In this document: positions 1 through 11,157 of the stretch, piece after piece
Layout: every line of letters starts with the position of its first letter
Position numbering within the stretch: position 1 is the stretch's first letter
Source of the DNA: Deuterostichococcus epilithicus
Taxonomy: Eukaryota; Chlorophyta; Trebouxiophyceae; Prasiolales; Stichococcaceae
Assembly: GCA_033439295.1 (NCBI GenBank)
Contig: JAVTLE010000011.1
Location: forward strand, 1,426,082-1,490,081
Reading direction: 5' to 3'
DNA length: 64,000 nucleotides
Made by a program: the position numbers and the translations under genes
Notes under the pieces: model-generated
Told to the model about the DNA's origin: nothing
The model's input: the letters and a program-made list of their open reading frames with translations, nothing else
Database searches by the model: none

Positions 1-53
1 CGCTGTTTAGGGTGGCAGAGGCCGTCCGCGGCGAGCGCGAGGCTGGCGCGCAC

Positions 54-959
54 CCGACGGCGGCTCCAGCCGCAGGCCCAGTCGCGAGCTGTATAGCGCC
101 ACAGCGACCTGCAGTGCCGCGAGGTCCGCCTGCTGCGCACCGCTGGTGGACGCCAGGGCTGCAGCAGTGCAACCGCTCCCAAGTCGGGTCAGGTCTCATG
201 GACGCCTCCAATGGATGCCGCAGGCATGCAACATTTGCCTGGTGACGCCCTTCTGCGGTCTGCTTTGTCGCGGAAGGTGAACCGACCGAAGCAATGCATC
301 ACAACTTGCAGGAGCCAGCCAGAGCCAGCCAGAGTGCCCACCTGCCTCCCGACTCTGCACCCGGCTGAACTCCTGCTGCAGCACGCTCTGCAACCGATCT
401 ATGTCCGCCGGCAGCGCCGCCTCGCTGACCCGGGCATCCTGCAGCCGCCTCTGCAGGTTCTCTATCACGGCTGCCTCCTCCAGCAGGCCTGTGCGAGGGC
501 GAACGACCTGGCGCTGAGTGCTGTTTTGTCATGGCGCTTGTTTGACGGAACTGGTGGCGCTTCACTGTTGGCGCTTCCAAGAGGCAGGGGCAGAGACAGA
601 GTTCGAGACAGCAGCGCACGTTGCCGGAGGCGCTGTGCTTCCTCGTTGAGCAGTTCTCGTTGCTGGCCCAGCTCTGCGATGGTCCCTGCGCCGCATGAGT
701 TGCGCATTTGTGTCAGCAGGCGCAGCCACGCAGTGCTCGCGGGGAAGAATGCGCCTGAGAAGTGACAGAGCTCACCCGAATGCTCCTGGACGCTCTTGAA
801 ATGCTCCTCGCTGACGTTCTTTGCAGACTCTGTGCGGCTGTGCGCCCAGGCATCCACATTCTCCTTCTCGTGGGCTAGGTGCTGCTGCAGACCTGCCACG
901 TCTATGAAGGGCGCTGGCATGACTGCCTTGAGGTTCGCGACGAGTGTGGTATCAAGCAA
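54..959 (-). CDS. SPC25-like kinetochore protein (NDC80 complex), 3' end outside window
   Basis: Four exons on the minus strand: 959-776, 685-620, 488-342 and 158-54. All the introns are phase 1 and GT-AG. The first three exons encode a hydrophilic, probably coiled-coil stretch (segments such as LLEEAAVIENLQRRLQDARV). The fourth exon carries ALYSSRLGLRLEP, which resembles the start of the SPC25 globular domain (family pattern: an aromatic residue, then LGL and an acidic or charged strand). SPC25 pairs with SPC24 in the NDC80 complex that attaches kinetochores to microtubules. The last visible exon ends in a donor at 53, so the C-terminal half of the globular domain lies beyond position 1. The start ATG at 959 is the first in frame. 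SPC25 sequences diverge strongly and coiled coils are easily confused, so the family call rests mainly on the LGL segment. Another coiled-coil kinetochore or spindle protein is possible. Confidence 0.55.
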
Positions 960-1246
960 AGCGCGAGGTGATTTTGAAATCTACAGATCGAAGCAAGCAA
1001 AGGACTGACAGTCACGGACGCGGGGACTGCAACAGCGACACTTCTGGCGCTTCTGTCAAGCCCGGCGCAGTTGACAAGCGGCAAATGCTGCTGCGATAGA
1101 AGTTCAGTCCGACCAACTGGCGCAGGGTTCGAAAGCAAACGAGTTTAGGGTTTTCCATCGCTGGAGATGCAGAGGCCCCTTTCCCTCGCTTGAAACGTAT
1201 GGACGACCCAATTAAATGCAGATAGTCTGCTGGTGGTGTCAGGGGC

Positions 1247-4200
1247 ATGCAAGACGATCGCATTGGCGCCCTAGGCCACATACTCGTGCTCGCATGCGGC
1301 ACGCGCGGTAAGCACCCGGCTTGCAGAGTCCTGCGCAGATGCCTGTCGCATTCGATGCTGCTACAACCTCTGCTGTAAACGTTTTCGCGCCAATGCGCTC
1401 CAGGCGATGCGCAGCCGCTGTACCTCCTGGCGGCGCGCCTGCATGCGGAGCAGCCACGGCTGCGCATCGACTACGTCACCCATGCAGCACACCGGGTGCG
1501 ATGAGAGAACGTTGCGCGGGAGACCCTGAAGAAGAAGCGTTAAACGCTGGCGAGCAGCCATGAAACCGGGTCCAGCCCAGATCCCGCCGTGCGCCCGATG
1601 TGGGTCTGTGACGCTCGCAGGAGTGGCTGCCACCGGGCAGCCTGCTGCACCACCACTGGCTGCCGCAGCCGCCAGCGCGCGTCTGGGGCGACGCCGCCAG
1701 CGGCGGCCGCAGCGCCGGTGTGCGTCAGGCGCTGCTGGCCTGCTGCGTCTCGGCGCTGCGGGGTGCAGGCGGCGGCGAGTCCAGCCCGCGGCTCGTGCTC
1801 TGCAACTGCTTCAGCCTCGAAGGTGCCGGCAGCGTGCTTGCCTCATACCTCAAGGTCGGCCGTCGCGGCGCTTGGGATATTTGAAGTCCATGCTCTACCG
1901 CCGCATGCGGGATGTACGCGTTGCAGCTGTCGATGCTGTGTGTCATGTTCGCAGGCTTTCACATTGCAGAGGCGCTGGGCTGCCCCTGCGTCGTGGCGTC
2001 GCCGTGCCTGGTGCCGTATGCGCCGCCAACCTCGTTCGAGCGCCGCTTCAGAGCCGCTTTCCCAACGCTCTACCAGCGCCTCCAGGATACTGACCCAGGT
2101 GCAGCGCTCGTCGGCAGGAAGAAGTGCACGAGCGCATCACTGCAAAATTTAAGCAGTCTGGCAGCAGTGGCTCGTGTGATCCATAGAGCAACACGTCAAG
2201 CTTGACGAATGAGCAACATCGTAGCGGAAAAGCACATTGCAGGGCAAGTAGGCTGCTCAAGGCGGAGCAGTGGTGTCCGCCTCTGCGAGCAGAGTCATCA
2301 AGCCTGGCGGGATGACCGGCACAAAGTCCCTATTGCAGGGCAGGTGGGCTGGCGGGAGGTGGACCACTGGATGTGGCCCCTCTTCACCGAGCCCTGGCAG
2401 CGCTGGCGGGCCGAGACGCTGACCCTGCCGCCAGTGCCCTTCCTGGCCGCCGCCGCCGCTGGTGGTGGTGCCCTGCCGCCGCCGCCGCCGCTGCTGTACG
2501 GGCTGCCAGAGTCCATCGTGGCGCGCCCGGGCTACTGGCCTGGTTCCACCCACATGTGCGGCTTCTGGATGGACAGCAAGGTGACCAATCGCTGCTTGCC
2601 TCGTCCAAACAATAACGTTCACTTGCGAACCCAGCACGGGTCTGCACGCCTACGTCACGACTGCCGGTCCCCCCCCGACCATGACGCCGTTCAACCTCTT
2701 GGCATCCTTGCTAACCAGCTCCGCTGCGTCCACGTCGCAAACCGCTCCTTGCGCCTGCGCAAAGCAGGTCGAAGGGCAGCTCAGCGCCCACCTCGGCGCT
2801 GAGGCGGTTGAGTTTGTGCAGCGTCCGAACCAGTCGCTGGTGGCGATAGACCTGGGCAGCATGCCGAACATGGGCTTCCTGCCGGACGCTGGCAGCTTCG
2901 TGCGGGCGGTCCGGGGCGCGCTGCACGCTGCTGGCCTGCGCGCGCTGCTGCTCACAGGCGTGTGACCGGGGCAGTCCGCTGTTGGAGTCGATGCCATGCG
3001 GGGACAACAGGCGGCACTTGGCAGCCTGTGAAACGCTGGCTCCCGGACGAGTGACCAGCAATCTGCAGAGCTGGCCATGACCTGTGTGCTTGATGCAAAA
3101 TGTTTCGGCCCCGAGACTATTGAAGAAGCTCGGGGCCAGGCCCTGTATCGGCGCCAATGAACTGATATCAGAACTTGCCTCCAGGATGACGACGAAATGG
3201 TTTGAAAAGCCGGCGCGCGGTTCGCCGTGCAGGGTCGTGCCAGGCGCTGCGGGCGGCATGCCAGCCGCATTCAGCGGGTGACGCAGACGAGGCTGCAGCG
3301 GGAGTGCTGCTGGCGGCGGCGTCGGCGCCACACGCGCTTCTGCTGCCGCTCTGCAGCGCCGTCGTCCACCACGGCGGCGCCGGCACTACGGCGGCAGCCC
3401 TGACCGCCGGCCTGCCGCAGCTGGTCTGCCCGCTGCACTTCGACCAGTTCGCATGGGTGAGGGCGAGGTCACTGTCTGCTGCCCCGGAAGGCTCTCGCGA
3501 ACGATCATCAAGACCCGCTTCACGTGTGGGTTCAGCAGACACTTTGGCGGCATGCTCTTGCGGCGGTCAGCCCGAGAGAGTGCTCCAGCTTGCAGGGGTG
3601 TCAACTCTCATGCTGGCAGATTGGCCTGTTTTCATATAAATGCCAGCCATATCATATGAATGCAGGCCGAGCGTGTCGAGGACATGGGCGTGGGCGTGCG
3701 CCTGCCGAGCGCCGAGCAGCTACTCGCAGGCACAGCCAGCGAGGCGGGGTGTGCCGCCCTGCAGGAGCAGCTGACCGGCCTGCTGCGCCGGCTGCAGCAG
3801 CCGCGCTTCCGGCAGCAGTGCAGCGCTGTGGCAGCCGCTTTGGGGCGAGAGCCGGACGGACTGGGCGTCGCGATGCAGCGCATCCAGGGCGCACTTGCGG
3901 CCGCGGCGGCGCGGCAGGCGGCACGGCCGCCGGCCATGAGCCCGGCGCTTGCGGCCCTCCTGGCAGAGCGTCAACTGCCAGAGGACAGCCGCATGCCGGC
4001 AGCAGGGACGCCGGCGGCAGGAGGATACACAGCTGACGCACTGCTCCTGCAGCTGACGCCAGGGTTCAGCATATACACCCACTGCCCAGGTGTGTCCCAG
4101 GCTCCGTGTTCATGCCAGCAAAGCTTGCGGAGGTCAAATGTGACAACTAGCATACCTACTTGCTTTGCTTTCACTTCTGCTCTCATGACTGCCCAGACGA

Positions 4201-4882
4201 GGCGCGCTTCATCCACCGCGAGATCTTCCAGCAGCGGTGTTACCTGCAGCACGGCATCGCCGTCGGCGCCGGCGGCGTTGTCATCGACTGCGGCGCCAAC
4301 ATCGGGTTATTCTCGCTGTCGCTGCTGCGCTCCGCCGCGCCGCCGCGGCGCATCCTGGCAATCGAGCCGCTGCCGCCCAACGTCGAGCTGCTGCGCCGCA
4401 ACCTGGCGCTGCACGGCGGCGGCGGCTGCGACCTGACGGTGCTGCCGGTGGCTCTGGGGGCGGAGGCGGCTGCCGGTCGTGAATTCACGTACTACCCACA
4501 AATGCCAGGCAACGGCACGGCGGCGCCTGCCGAGAAGGCGCGGCTCCAGGCGGGGGCCATGCAGGCGTCCAGGTTTGCGGGTCAGACCGCCTTCGAGTGC
4601 CGCGTCGCCACGCTCAGCGACGTGATCGCTGAGCAGGGCTTGACGCGCATCGACCTCCTGAAGGTCGATGTGGAGGGTATGGAGATGGAACTGCTCCAGG
4701 GCGTGCGCCCGGAGCACTGGGGCGCCGTCCGGCAGGTGGTGGCGGAGGTGCATGATGTGGCGGATGCGCACGGCGGGCGGTTGGTGGCGGTGCGGCGGCT
4801 GCTGCAGGCAAACGGCTTTGGCGTCACCAGCTGCCGTGCTGAGCAGCCTCCGTGCAACGTTTTGGTGTATGCCAAGCGCTAG
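1247..4882 (+). CDS. UDP-glycosyltransferase fused to FkbM-family methyltransferase
   Basis: Nine exons: 1247-1307, 1404-1495, 1621-1822, 1955-2098, 2339-2580, 2768-2959, 3244-3456, 3666-4089 and 4197-4882. They sum to 2256 nt, or 751 residues. Residues about 1-500 form a GT-B glycosyltransferase of the sterol-glucosyltransferase-like plant type. It starts with LVLACGTRGDAQPL and contains FHIAEALGCP, SPCLVPYAPPTSFERRF and HWMWPLFTEPW. The nucleotide-sugar binding part has VVHHGGAGTTAAALTAGLPQ followed by CPLHFDQFAW. Residues about 510-751 form an FkbM-type SAM-dependent O-methyltransferase, with VVIDCGANIGLFSLSLL as motif I and LLKVDVEGMEMELLQGV. The two halves are joined by a phase-1 intron (4090-4196) that restores the FkbM N-terminus (THCP|DEARFIHREIF). 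The substrate is unknown; a glycosylated and methylated lipid or polyketide is a guess. No stop or second promoter is evident between the halves. The gene is divergent from the SPC25-like gene. Confidence 0.8.
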
Positions 4883-5263
4883 TGATGAAGTGACGGTGAA
4901 GGCAGAGTGTTTCAAACTTGTTCGTGGTTTCATGAGAAGGTTCATCTTTGGTTTGATGGACCGGTGAAAATATTCACCTCTGCTGAAGGTTACACTGGGT
5001 GCTCCGCCAATGCCTCAATCTTGAGTGCTAGTCGCACTCATACAAGAATTAGAAAGCGCGCAAAGAAGTTGCGCGCTCACGCGAGCGCAACAATAACTAC
5101 ACCTGAACGACTACAGCCTGGTCACGTACGTGCCGCTCTTCGAGGGCCTTCACGTTGTTCAACTTTGGTTCAAAGGCAGGTTGCCATCCTGCAGCGTCAC
5201 GGGAGCGCCAAGCGCCGTCTCAAACCAGAAGTGCATACCTGACTCACACAAAAACCACAAAAC
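4883..5263. other. Intergenic, convergent 3' ends; candidate polyA signal for the CDF gene
   Basis: This stretch of 381 bases lies between two convergent genes and has no supported gene. The minus strand reads TGTAA at 4994-4990. That is the usual green-algal polyadenylation signal and lies about 270 nt past the stop of the CDF transporter. I see no TGTAA on the plus strand here. Confidence 0.5.
4990..4994 (-). other. Candidate polyadenylation signal TGTAA (CDF gene)
   Basis: TGTAA on the minus strand about 270 nt past the CDF transporter stop codon, in a region with no other gene on that strand. Confidence 0.4.
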
Positions 5264-7361
5264 CTAGGCCACCATGTCCGTCAGCCACTGCGGCTGCGCC
5301 GTCTTGCGCGGCGAGCGGCGCGCAGGACCGGAGGGCGCCGCCGGCGGCCGCCGCGCCGCTGCGTGGCTCGGCTGCACCTTGCGCTCCTGCGTCGCCGATG
5401 AGTGCTGCTCGTGGCTGTCGCACGCCTCCTGTGTGCCGGCCAGCTCGACGAACGAGTCCGCATAGCCCGCGTTCGAGAACACCTGGTGCGCCTGCCTCGT
5501 GAGAGCGCCCGCATCGGCGCCCGCGGCCGTGACCACGCGGATCGCCGCCAGGTGCTGCGCCGAGCCCACCTGCGGGGCCGAGGAGGAAGCCTAAACGGGG
5601 CTCTGGGCAGATGTGTAGTGCCGCCTGACAGCACCCCCGAGATAGGGCTGAGGGGTGGTGGGCGGCACGAGAAATCAGCTGGCACAGAAGCAGCTCGCTG
5701 CAAGCAGACCAGCAGCATAAGCTTCGACCGGCTGATCAGCGCATGACTCAGGATGGCAACACCAACCAGCACCACGTCAGCTCACGCCCATTCTCATTCA
5801 CCTGCACGCTGTGGACGTCTGGCACATCGACGACGCCCGCCAGGCCGGTGACCTGCTGCAGGCAGGCGTCAATCTGCAGCGCCGCCGGCGCCGAGGCCGG
5901 GTACTCCAGCAACATCGCTGCTGACTGCTGAACCAGCGGCAAGACGGCAGCGACGATGAGCGCCGCGATGGCGACGGATGCCAGCGGATCCGCCCAGTGC
6001 CAGTGCAGGTGCTGCACCTGTGGGCTTACGACACGGCTCTTGGCATCGGAGCTCGACGGCAGAGCCATTGCGCCAATTCAGGTGCGTCGCACACGGGTCA
6101 TCATCGCAGCAGGGCCTACATGCCCCCATTGTTCGTCGCAGCATCGTCCCAACTCCTCAATGCACTCAACCACGTCCTCTACCTCCGCTTTGTGTCAGGC
6201 AGGAGCACACCGCCAGGGTGGACATGATGACGGCCACGCTGCCGAGCGTGTCCGCCATGACGTGCAGGAAGATGGCACGCATGTTGGGGTCTGCGCCATC
6301 GCTACACGCGCAACTGGTGCACGCCTGACCTGCATGGTGCAGGGCCGCCCAAGAGCATTGAACCATGAGCCAGGCGTTTGGCGCTTGAGCTTGCCTGTGA
6401 TTCGACTCACAAGCAGCAAGGATGCATGGATTGACATGGCAATTGTCACAGCTTGCATAGGGAGTGGGAAGGTGTGACCGTGCTCAATCCTGCTACATCC
6501 TGCTGCGGTGCAACTGTTTTGCAGGATGCAGGTCAAGGTTCTCACCGCCACTGGAGGGGCCCTTGCGTTTGTGGTCCGCCCTGTGTCTGTGGCCGCTGCT
6601 TGGGACGTGGTGGTGGTGGGCCTCGTGCACAAACAGCAGGCCCAGCAGGTTCACGGCCAGGCCCATTATGGAGACCGGCAGCAGCCGGTGCGTCGTCACG
6701 TCGTGGCCGCCGCCCATGATGTGCACTGTGGCCTCCAGCACGATGTTCAGCGCCACGAACATGAGGATGACCGCGTTGGCAAAGCCAGCCAGCACCCGCA
6801 CCCTGGGGCAGACCGGCGGCGCGGGCTCAGCACTGGCCGTCGAAGCATTGCACGCCGGACCGGGACGGGTATTAAAAGCATCAGCAGGCGATAAAAAGAG
6901 TATTGGCTCATCTGCAGTTGCCACAGTCCACAGTTGGAACTTGCACGCTGCACTGCGGCGCCGCAGGGGCCCATCTGTGGGACGGCACGCCTGTCAGCCC
7001 ACCTAACGGGGTCGCTGCGGGAGCCGGTGCGGCTGCACTTTGCGGCGTGATGCTCTGCCACCAGGCCGATCACCACCGCCGCATTGTCCAGCAGCATGTG
7101 CGCCGCGTCTGACAGCATGCCCAGGCTGTGGTTCATGTAGCCGTGCACAAACTCTACAAACATGAAGCCGACGTTGACGACGAGGAACAGGATGAGGCGG
7201 CGCTCGCGGCTGACAGTGGACAGTGACGCCGCGCCCGGCAGCTTGTGCAGCAGCGCCGCGGCACCAGCCAGCCAGCCTTGCACCGCCGCGGCTTGTGAAC
7301 CCAGGCGGGAGCGCCGCCGCGCGGGTGCCTCGGCACGCTGCCCGCCATGTGGTGCCGCCAT
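5264..7361 (-). CDS. Cation diffusion facilitator (zinc transporter, ZnT5/7-MTP type)
   Basis: Five exons on the minus strand: 7361-7003, 6802-6546, 6290-6211, 6017-5802 and 5569-5264. They sum to 405 residues in frame. CDF proteins exchange Zn2+ or another divalent metal for protons, usually into endomembrane compartments. Several hydrophobic spans match the family. The second-helix metal site is SDAAHMLLDN (His88, Asp92) and the fifth-helix site is IFLHVMADTLGS (His215, Asp219). A His-rich loop between helices 4 and 5 contains HEAHHHH and GHRHRAD. The C-terminal cytosolic domain includes AGVVDVPDVHSVQ. The loop before VRVLAGFANAVILMF normally contains a YxYG motif in this family; here it reads SRTGSRSDPVR, so that motif is lost or the first donor is mis-chosen. 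About 95 residues follow the conserved domain as a basic, Ala/Pro-rich tail. The subfamily call (ZnT5/7-like) is by motif recall. Confidence 0.85.
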
Positions 7362-7855
7362 CCTGATCAGCGAGGAGGTCGGCCAGTGCTGTCAATATTT
7401 GCGCAACAGGGTGGTGTCGGGTTCAAGCGGACCGTGCATACGGAAGGCGCACTGTACCAATCGACGCTCCTTCTAGTTTCGGCTTGCGGAATGCGAGTTG
7501 GTGGGGGTGCGGTGGCAGGGTTGTGCACCCGCGACTACTGCACGCAAGTACGACAAGCAAGGATTACTGTACCAAAGTCCTGGCAGACTGGACTATGCCC
7601 GGCGCTGCAGCCTTGTGCACAGTGTCTGAGACAGCAGGCACAATCTTGAGCCGAGTGGATTCTCTGGCCACCATCGCAGCCTCCCCTCAACCAACCGCAG
7701 TCGAGGTACCTGACTACGCATTCAAGACCGCCCTGGTGCATCTACGATTGGCGAGCTGGTTCGAACGACCGCGACAGCAACGAGGGAGTCTGTAAATTCT
7801 GACAGAACAAGGTCCGATTAAAGGTGGCGATCAGCAAGGGCCATCAGACTCAGCA
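7362..7855. other. Divergent intergenic region (promoters of CDF and BCCIP genes)
   Basis: These 494 bases separate two divergent genes and should hold both promoters. I see no clear TATA box and no gene. Confidence 0.5.
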
Positions 7856-10173
7856 ATGCCGAAGCGGCGGCGGCAGCCGGAGGCGGCGGCACCAGGATCG
7901 AGCGATGAGGCAGAGTCCGAAGACGACGAACAGCAGCAGAGCGGGTCGGAGAGCGGCACGTCATCAGACAGCGCTGTGACCGACGGATCTAGAGGGCCGG
8001 GCAGTGGCGACGACGGCGATGCCACATCCATGGAAGAGGAGGTGCAGACGACATCCTTCGTCCCTGAACAAGGCACTATGATAGAACGCAATCGATTTGT
8101 GTGATCAGTGCCCTCAATATCGACGCTTACAACCGCCCTACGCGTGTTGTGTCAGGCTGGCAACTGGCATGCAACATGCGGGCATTAGGCGTGCATCACC
8201 ACATCCAAATACTTGTGATCATGGCCATTGACCTGCTCGCTCAGGTGGAGGTGGACATCGAGTTTTTCGACCCGGGGGAGGGCGACTTCCATGGCATCAA
8301 AACCCTGCTGCAGGACCTGCTGGGCGGCACCGAGTTTGACGCCTCCCAGCTCGCAGACGCAATCATCGCTCAGGCACGCAGACCCCTGAACTGCCTTGAT
8401 GGAATCTAGAATCTGCCTGACGATCTGCGCATCCTCATGCACAGGCTGCCATGCAAGCTGTGCTGATGCCTATGTCCAAAACCCTGGGGTATTTGGATGA
8501 CCCTCGTGAGACCATCAACATCGTGGAGTGAAGTCGTGTTAAATCCACTTAATGAGCTTCACGCCAAGCAGAGCTCGGTGGGCACGGTGGTGAAGTCGGG
8601 CGAGGACGAGGAGCCCATCGGCGTGGTGTCGCCGCTCAATCTGCGGCGCTATGCGGCGCTGGAGGCGCTGCAGCAGGTTAAATCGCACCTTGTGCGGCAC
8701 TGCGACTTGCCGGCCGCCAAGGAGGCGCTGCCCGTGGTGGGTGCCTGCCTTGACCAAACATTCCTGGACCGGAAGAGGTACCGAAACCTCACAGCAGCGC
8801 GCCAAGGAGCAGCTGCTTGCGGTGGGCGCCCTGTGCAGACACCCTGCAGCACAATTCTGGGGAGGCGGGGCCTCCAAAAGGCACGGCGCACAGGATTTTC
8901 TGGGTGGTCGAGTTTGCCAAGTGGCGAGATTATGCAGCTCCAAGCAGGGCCGCAGCTATGAGTATACCCGCTGTGGAATTGGACTGAGGCCACACCGAAT
9001 TGCCAGGTGCCGTGCGGCACCCTCGCCCCATGCTGCTGCTGCTGCCTCTCCGGCCAATGAACCTATTCTGAGGTCGCGCGCCCTTGTGCTTGGGCAGGTG
9101 CTGGAAGACGCGGGCACGGGGTTGATCGTCAATGAGCGCCTGGTGAACTCGCCGCCGCAGATCGCGCCGCCACTCATGCAGGCGCTCTTCGACGAGATTG
9201 CTTGGGCTGTGGAGGACGAGCCTGACAAGGTGCGAGATGAAACCACGAGCAGGACTGTTGAATTGCATTGGAGCAGGGTGGCGAACTCCGAAACGACTCG
9301 AAACGACTGCTGACAGCGTTATGGTGGATGCCCGGATTCACATCATGCTACTCAGCTGGCTGCAGCATTGCCAATTCTGGCTTGCTGCAATTCGCGCGCA
9401 ACTGACTCGGAGTAACTTATGTTCGTTGCAGGAGCTGCAGGACAGCTTTAGATTCACGCAGTACCTTGTGATAGCGTCTGCATACCGGGACCCGCAGGCC
9501 GGCGCCGCCGAGCCTGAGCAAAAGTCGGCAAAGCCGTCGAGGAAGAAGCCAAAGGTCAATTTTCCTGGTCGACCTGCTGTTGCGCCTTAGGTGCCCTGGC
9601 TGATGTGCTCAATGCAGCATGCACTCACATGCGTGCAGTGCTAGGCCCTCTGCTGCCATGGAGGGCTCAGGCATGTGTGTTGCGAAAATGCAGGCGGAGG
9701 CGCCGCTGGTGTACACGAAGCCAGAGGACGAGTTCTTCCACAAGCACTGCTCATGGTCCTACACCTTCTCCACGCCCAAGGTGGGCACTCCTCAAAGGCT
9801 GGTGTGAGCGCAAGCACGCAGCCGACATTTGGCGTCAGAGGTTGCATATTGTCCGCCCTGTCCCACCGCAGAATTCCTATCCTTACTACGACCTTGAAAT
9901 CCGGCACTGAAACTGGAGTGCGCATCGGCAGCAGAGCTGCAGCCGATCTGTCTGGTGATGCTCGTCCCCACTTGTGGTGGGCCCTTTCTCTACCTGTGTT
10001 ATAACGTCCAGCTCCCTACACAACAGGAGGGCGCGCCGGCAGAAGAGGAGCTGCAGCCAATCCGCCTGGTCATGCTGGTCACCTCGGAGCAGGTTGCGGC
10101 CGCCCGCAAGGAGCTGGACGAGGTTGTCGGCAACGCCACCGCTGAAGAGGGCGCGGATGAGCAAGGCTCCTGA
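7856..10173 (+). CDS. BCCIP (BCP1) homologue
   Basis: Seven exons: 7856-8041, 8245-8373, 8572-8777, 9073-9229, 9432-9554, 9694-9780 and 10027-10173. They sum to 344 residues, close to the roughly 300 usual for the family. The N-terminus is basic then very acidic (MPKRRRQPEAAA, then SSDEAESEDDEQQQ), as in BCCIP. The conserved core follows, with VEVDIEFFDPGEGDFHGIKT, VGTVVKSGEDEEPIGVVSPL, GLIVNERLVNSPPQIAPPL and EDEFFHKHCSWSYTF. In animals BCCIP binds BRCA2 and p21; in yeast Bcp1 is a nuclear chaperone for ribosomal protein L23 and aids export. The second intron (8374-8571) appears to start with GC (CAG|GCACGC) rather than GT. The acceptor at 9073 was chosen by phase and is the least certain join. 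Confidence 0.85.
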
Positions 10174-11157
10174 TGCAGCAGCGGGCCATGATCTGGATCA
10201 TTCTGCTGGCGGCAGCCGCTGGAGGGATGCAGGTGTGCCGTGGTGCCTGCGAGCCTGTTTGTGCCTGCGCGGCTGCCCTGCTGTCGGCGAGGCTGAAGAG
10301 TGTGCACTATGTGCTACAGGCTTCGCCATACGTTGTCGAAGTGCCATCGTGATGCAGGCGTTGCATGGTTCTTGTCAGGTTCCACTTGAATGAAAGTGGA
10401 ACGTTTGCAATTTGTGCCGCCTTCGAGCTGCGTGTCCCGCATGGTCTTGGCTGGTGTTGATCTGTTGGTCAGGAAACTGCGCCCAGTCCAGAAGTCCAGA
10501 TGCCTGTCTCCGCCGGATATTACACATGAGGGCGACAATGGTGACCACTCGTCGCATGAAAATGACGACAGACCTCGATCGCACATGCGCCTGCTGCATT
10601 CGATCATCGCCGGCGTGGAGTCTCCATCGGGTGCTGTGGCACGCCTGACGCTTGCTTGCGATACGTCCGTCCTGTGCTTCCATTGCACTGCACAGATCAC
10701 ACACCCTGTATAAGCACGCAACACACCGATGATACCTGCCCAGCATTGCTCAACAGTCGCCGAGCTCAAGAACGTGGTGTCGAACTGTTTTTATTGCTGA
10801 GCATTGTACGTGAACGGAAAGTGGCCGGGTCTTGCTGGCAGCCAGCTGCTCAGCAACTTAGCGCAAATTTTGAGGACAGCAGGCTTGCTGCAAGGATGAC
10901 CTGCGTGGCGTTGGACATTTTGACGTGAGACGCTGCCTAGACCACGCTTGCAGCTGCGTGACGAGCTGCGCCGCTTGGCGCCTCGCGGTTGCCGCTGCCG
11001 GTCCCTGCTGACCTGCCGACGATTCGCGCAAGGTGAAGCTTGCAAGGTTCCGCAGCAGCCTGCTTCCGTCTGATTGCATTATAATGCCGGAGCTGGGCAT
11101 TTCAGTGCCACTAAACTGTGCTTTCGATGCGTGCAGCTTCACGAGCAGGTCGGCGCT
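10174..11157. other. Intergenic, no gene seen
   Basis: These 984 bases lie between the BCCIP homologue and the P450 gene. Short ORFs on both strands show no family motif, signal peptide or plausible splice partners. I see nothing supportable. The P450 promoter and 5' UTR should lie in the right-hand part. Confidence 0.4.
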
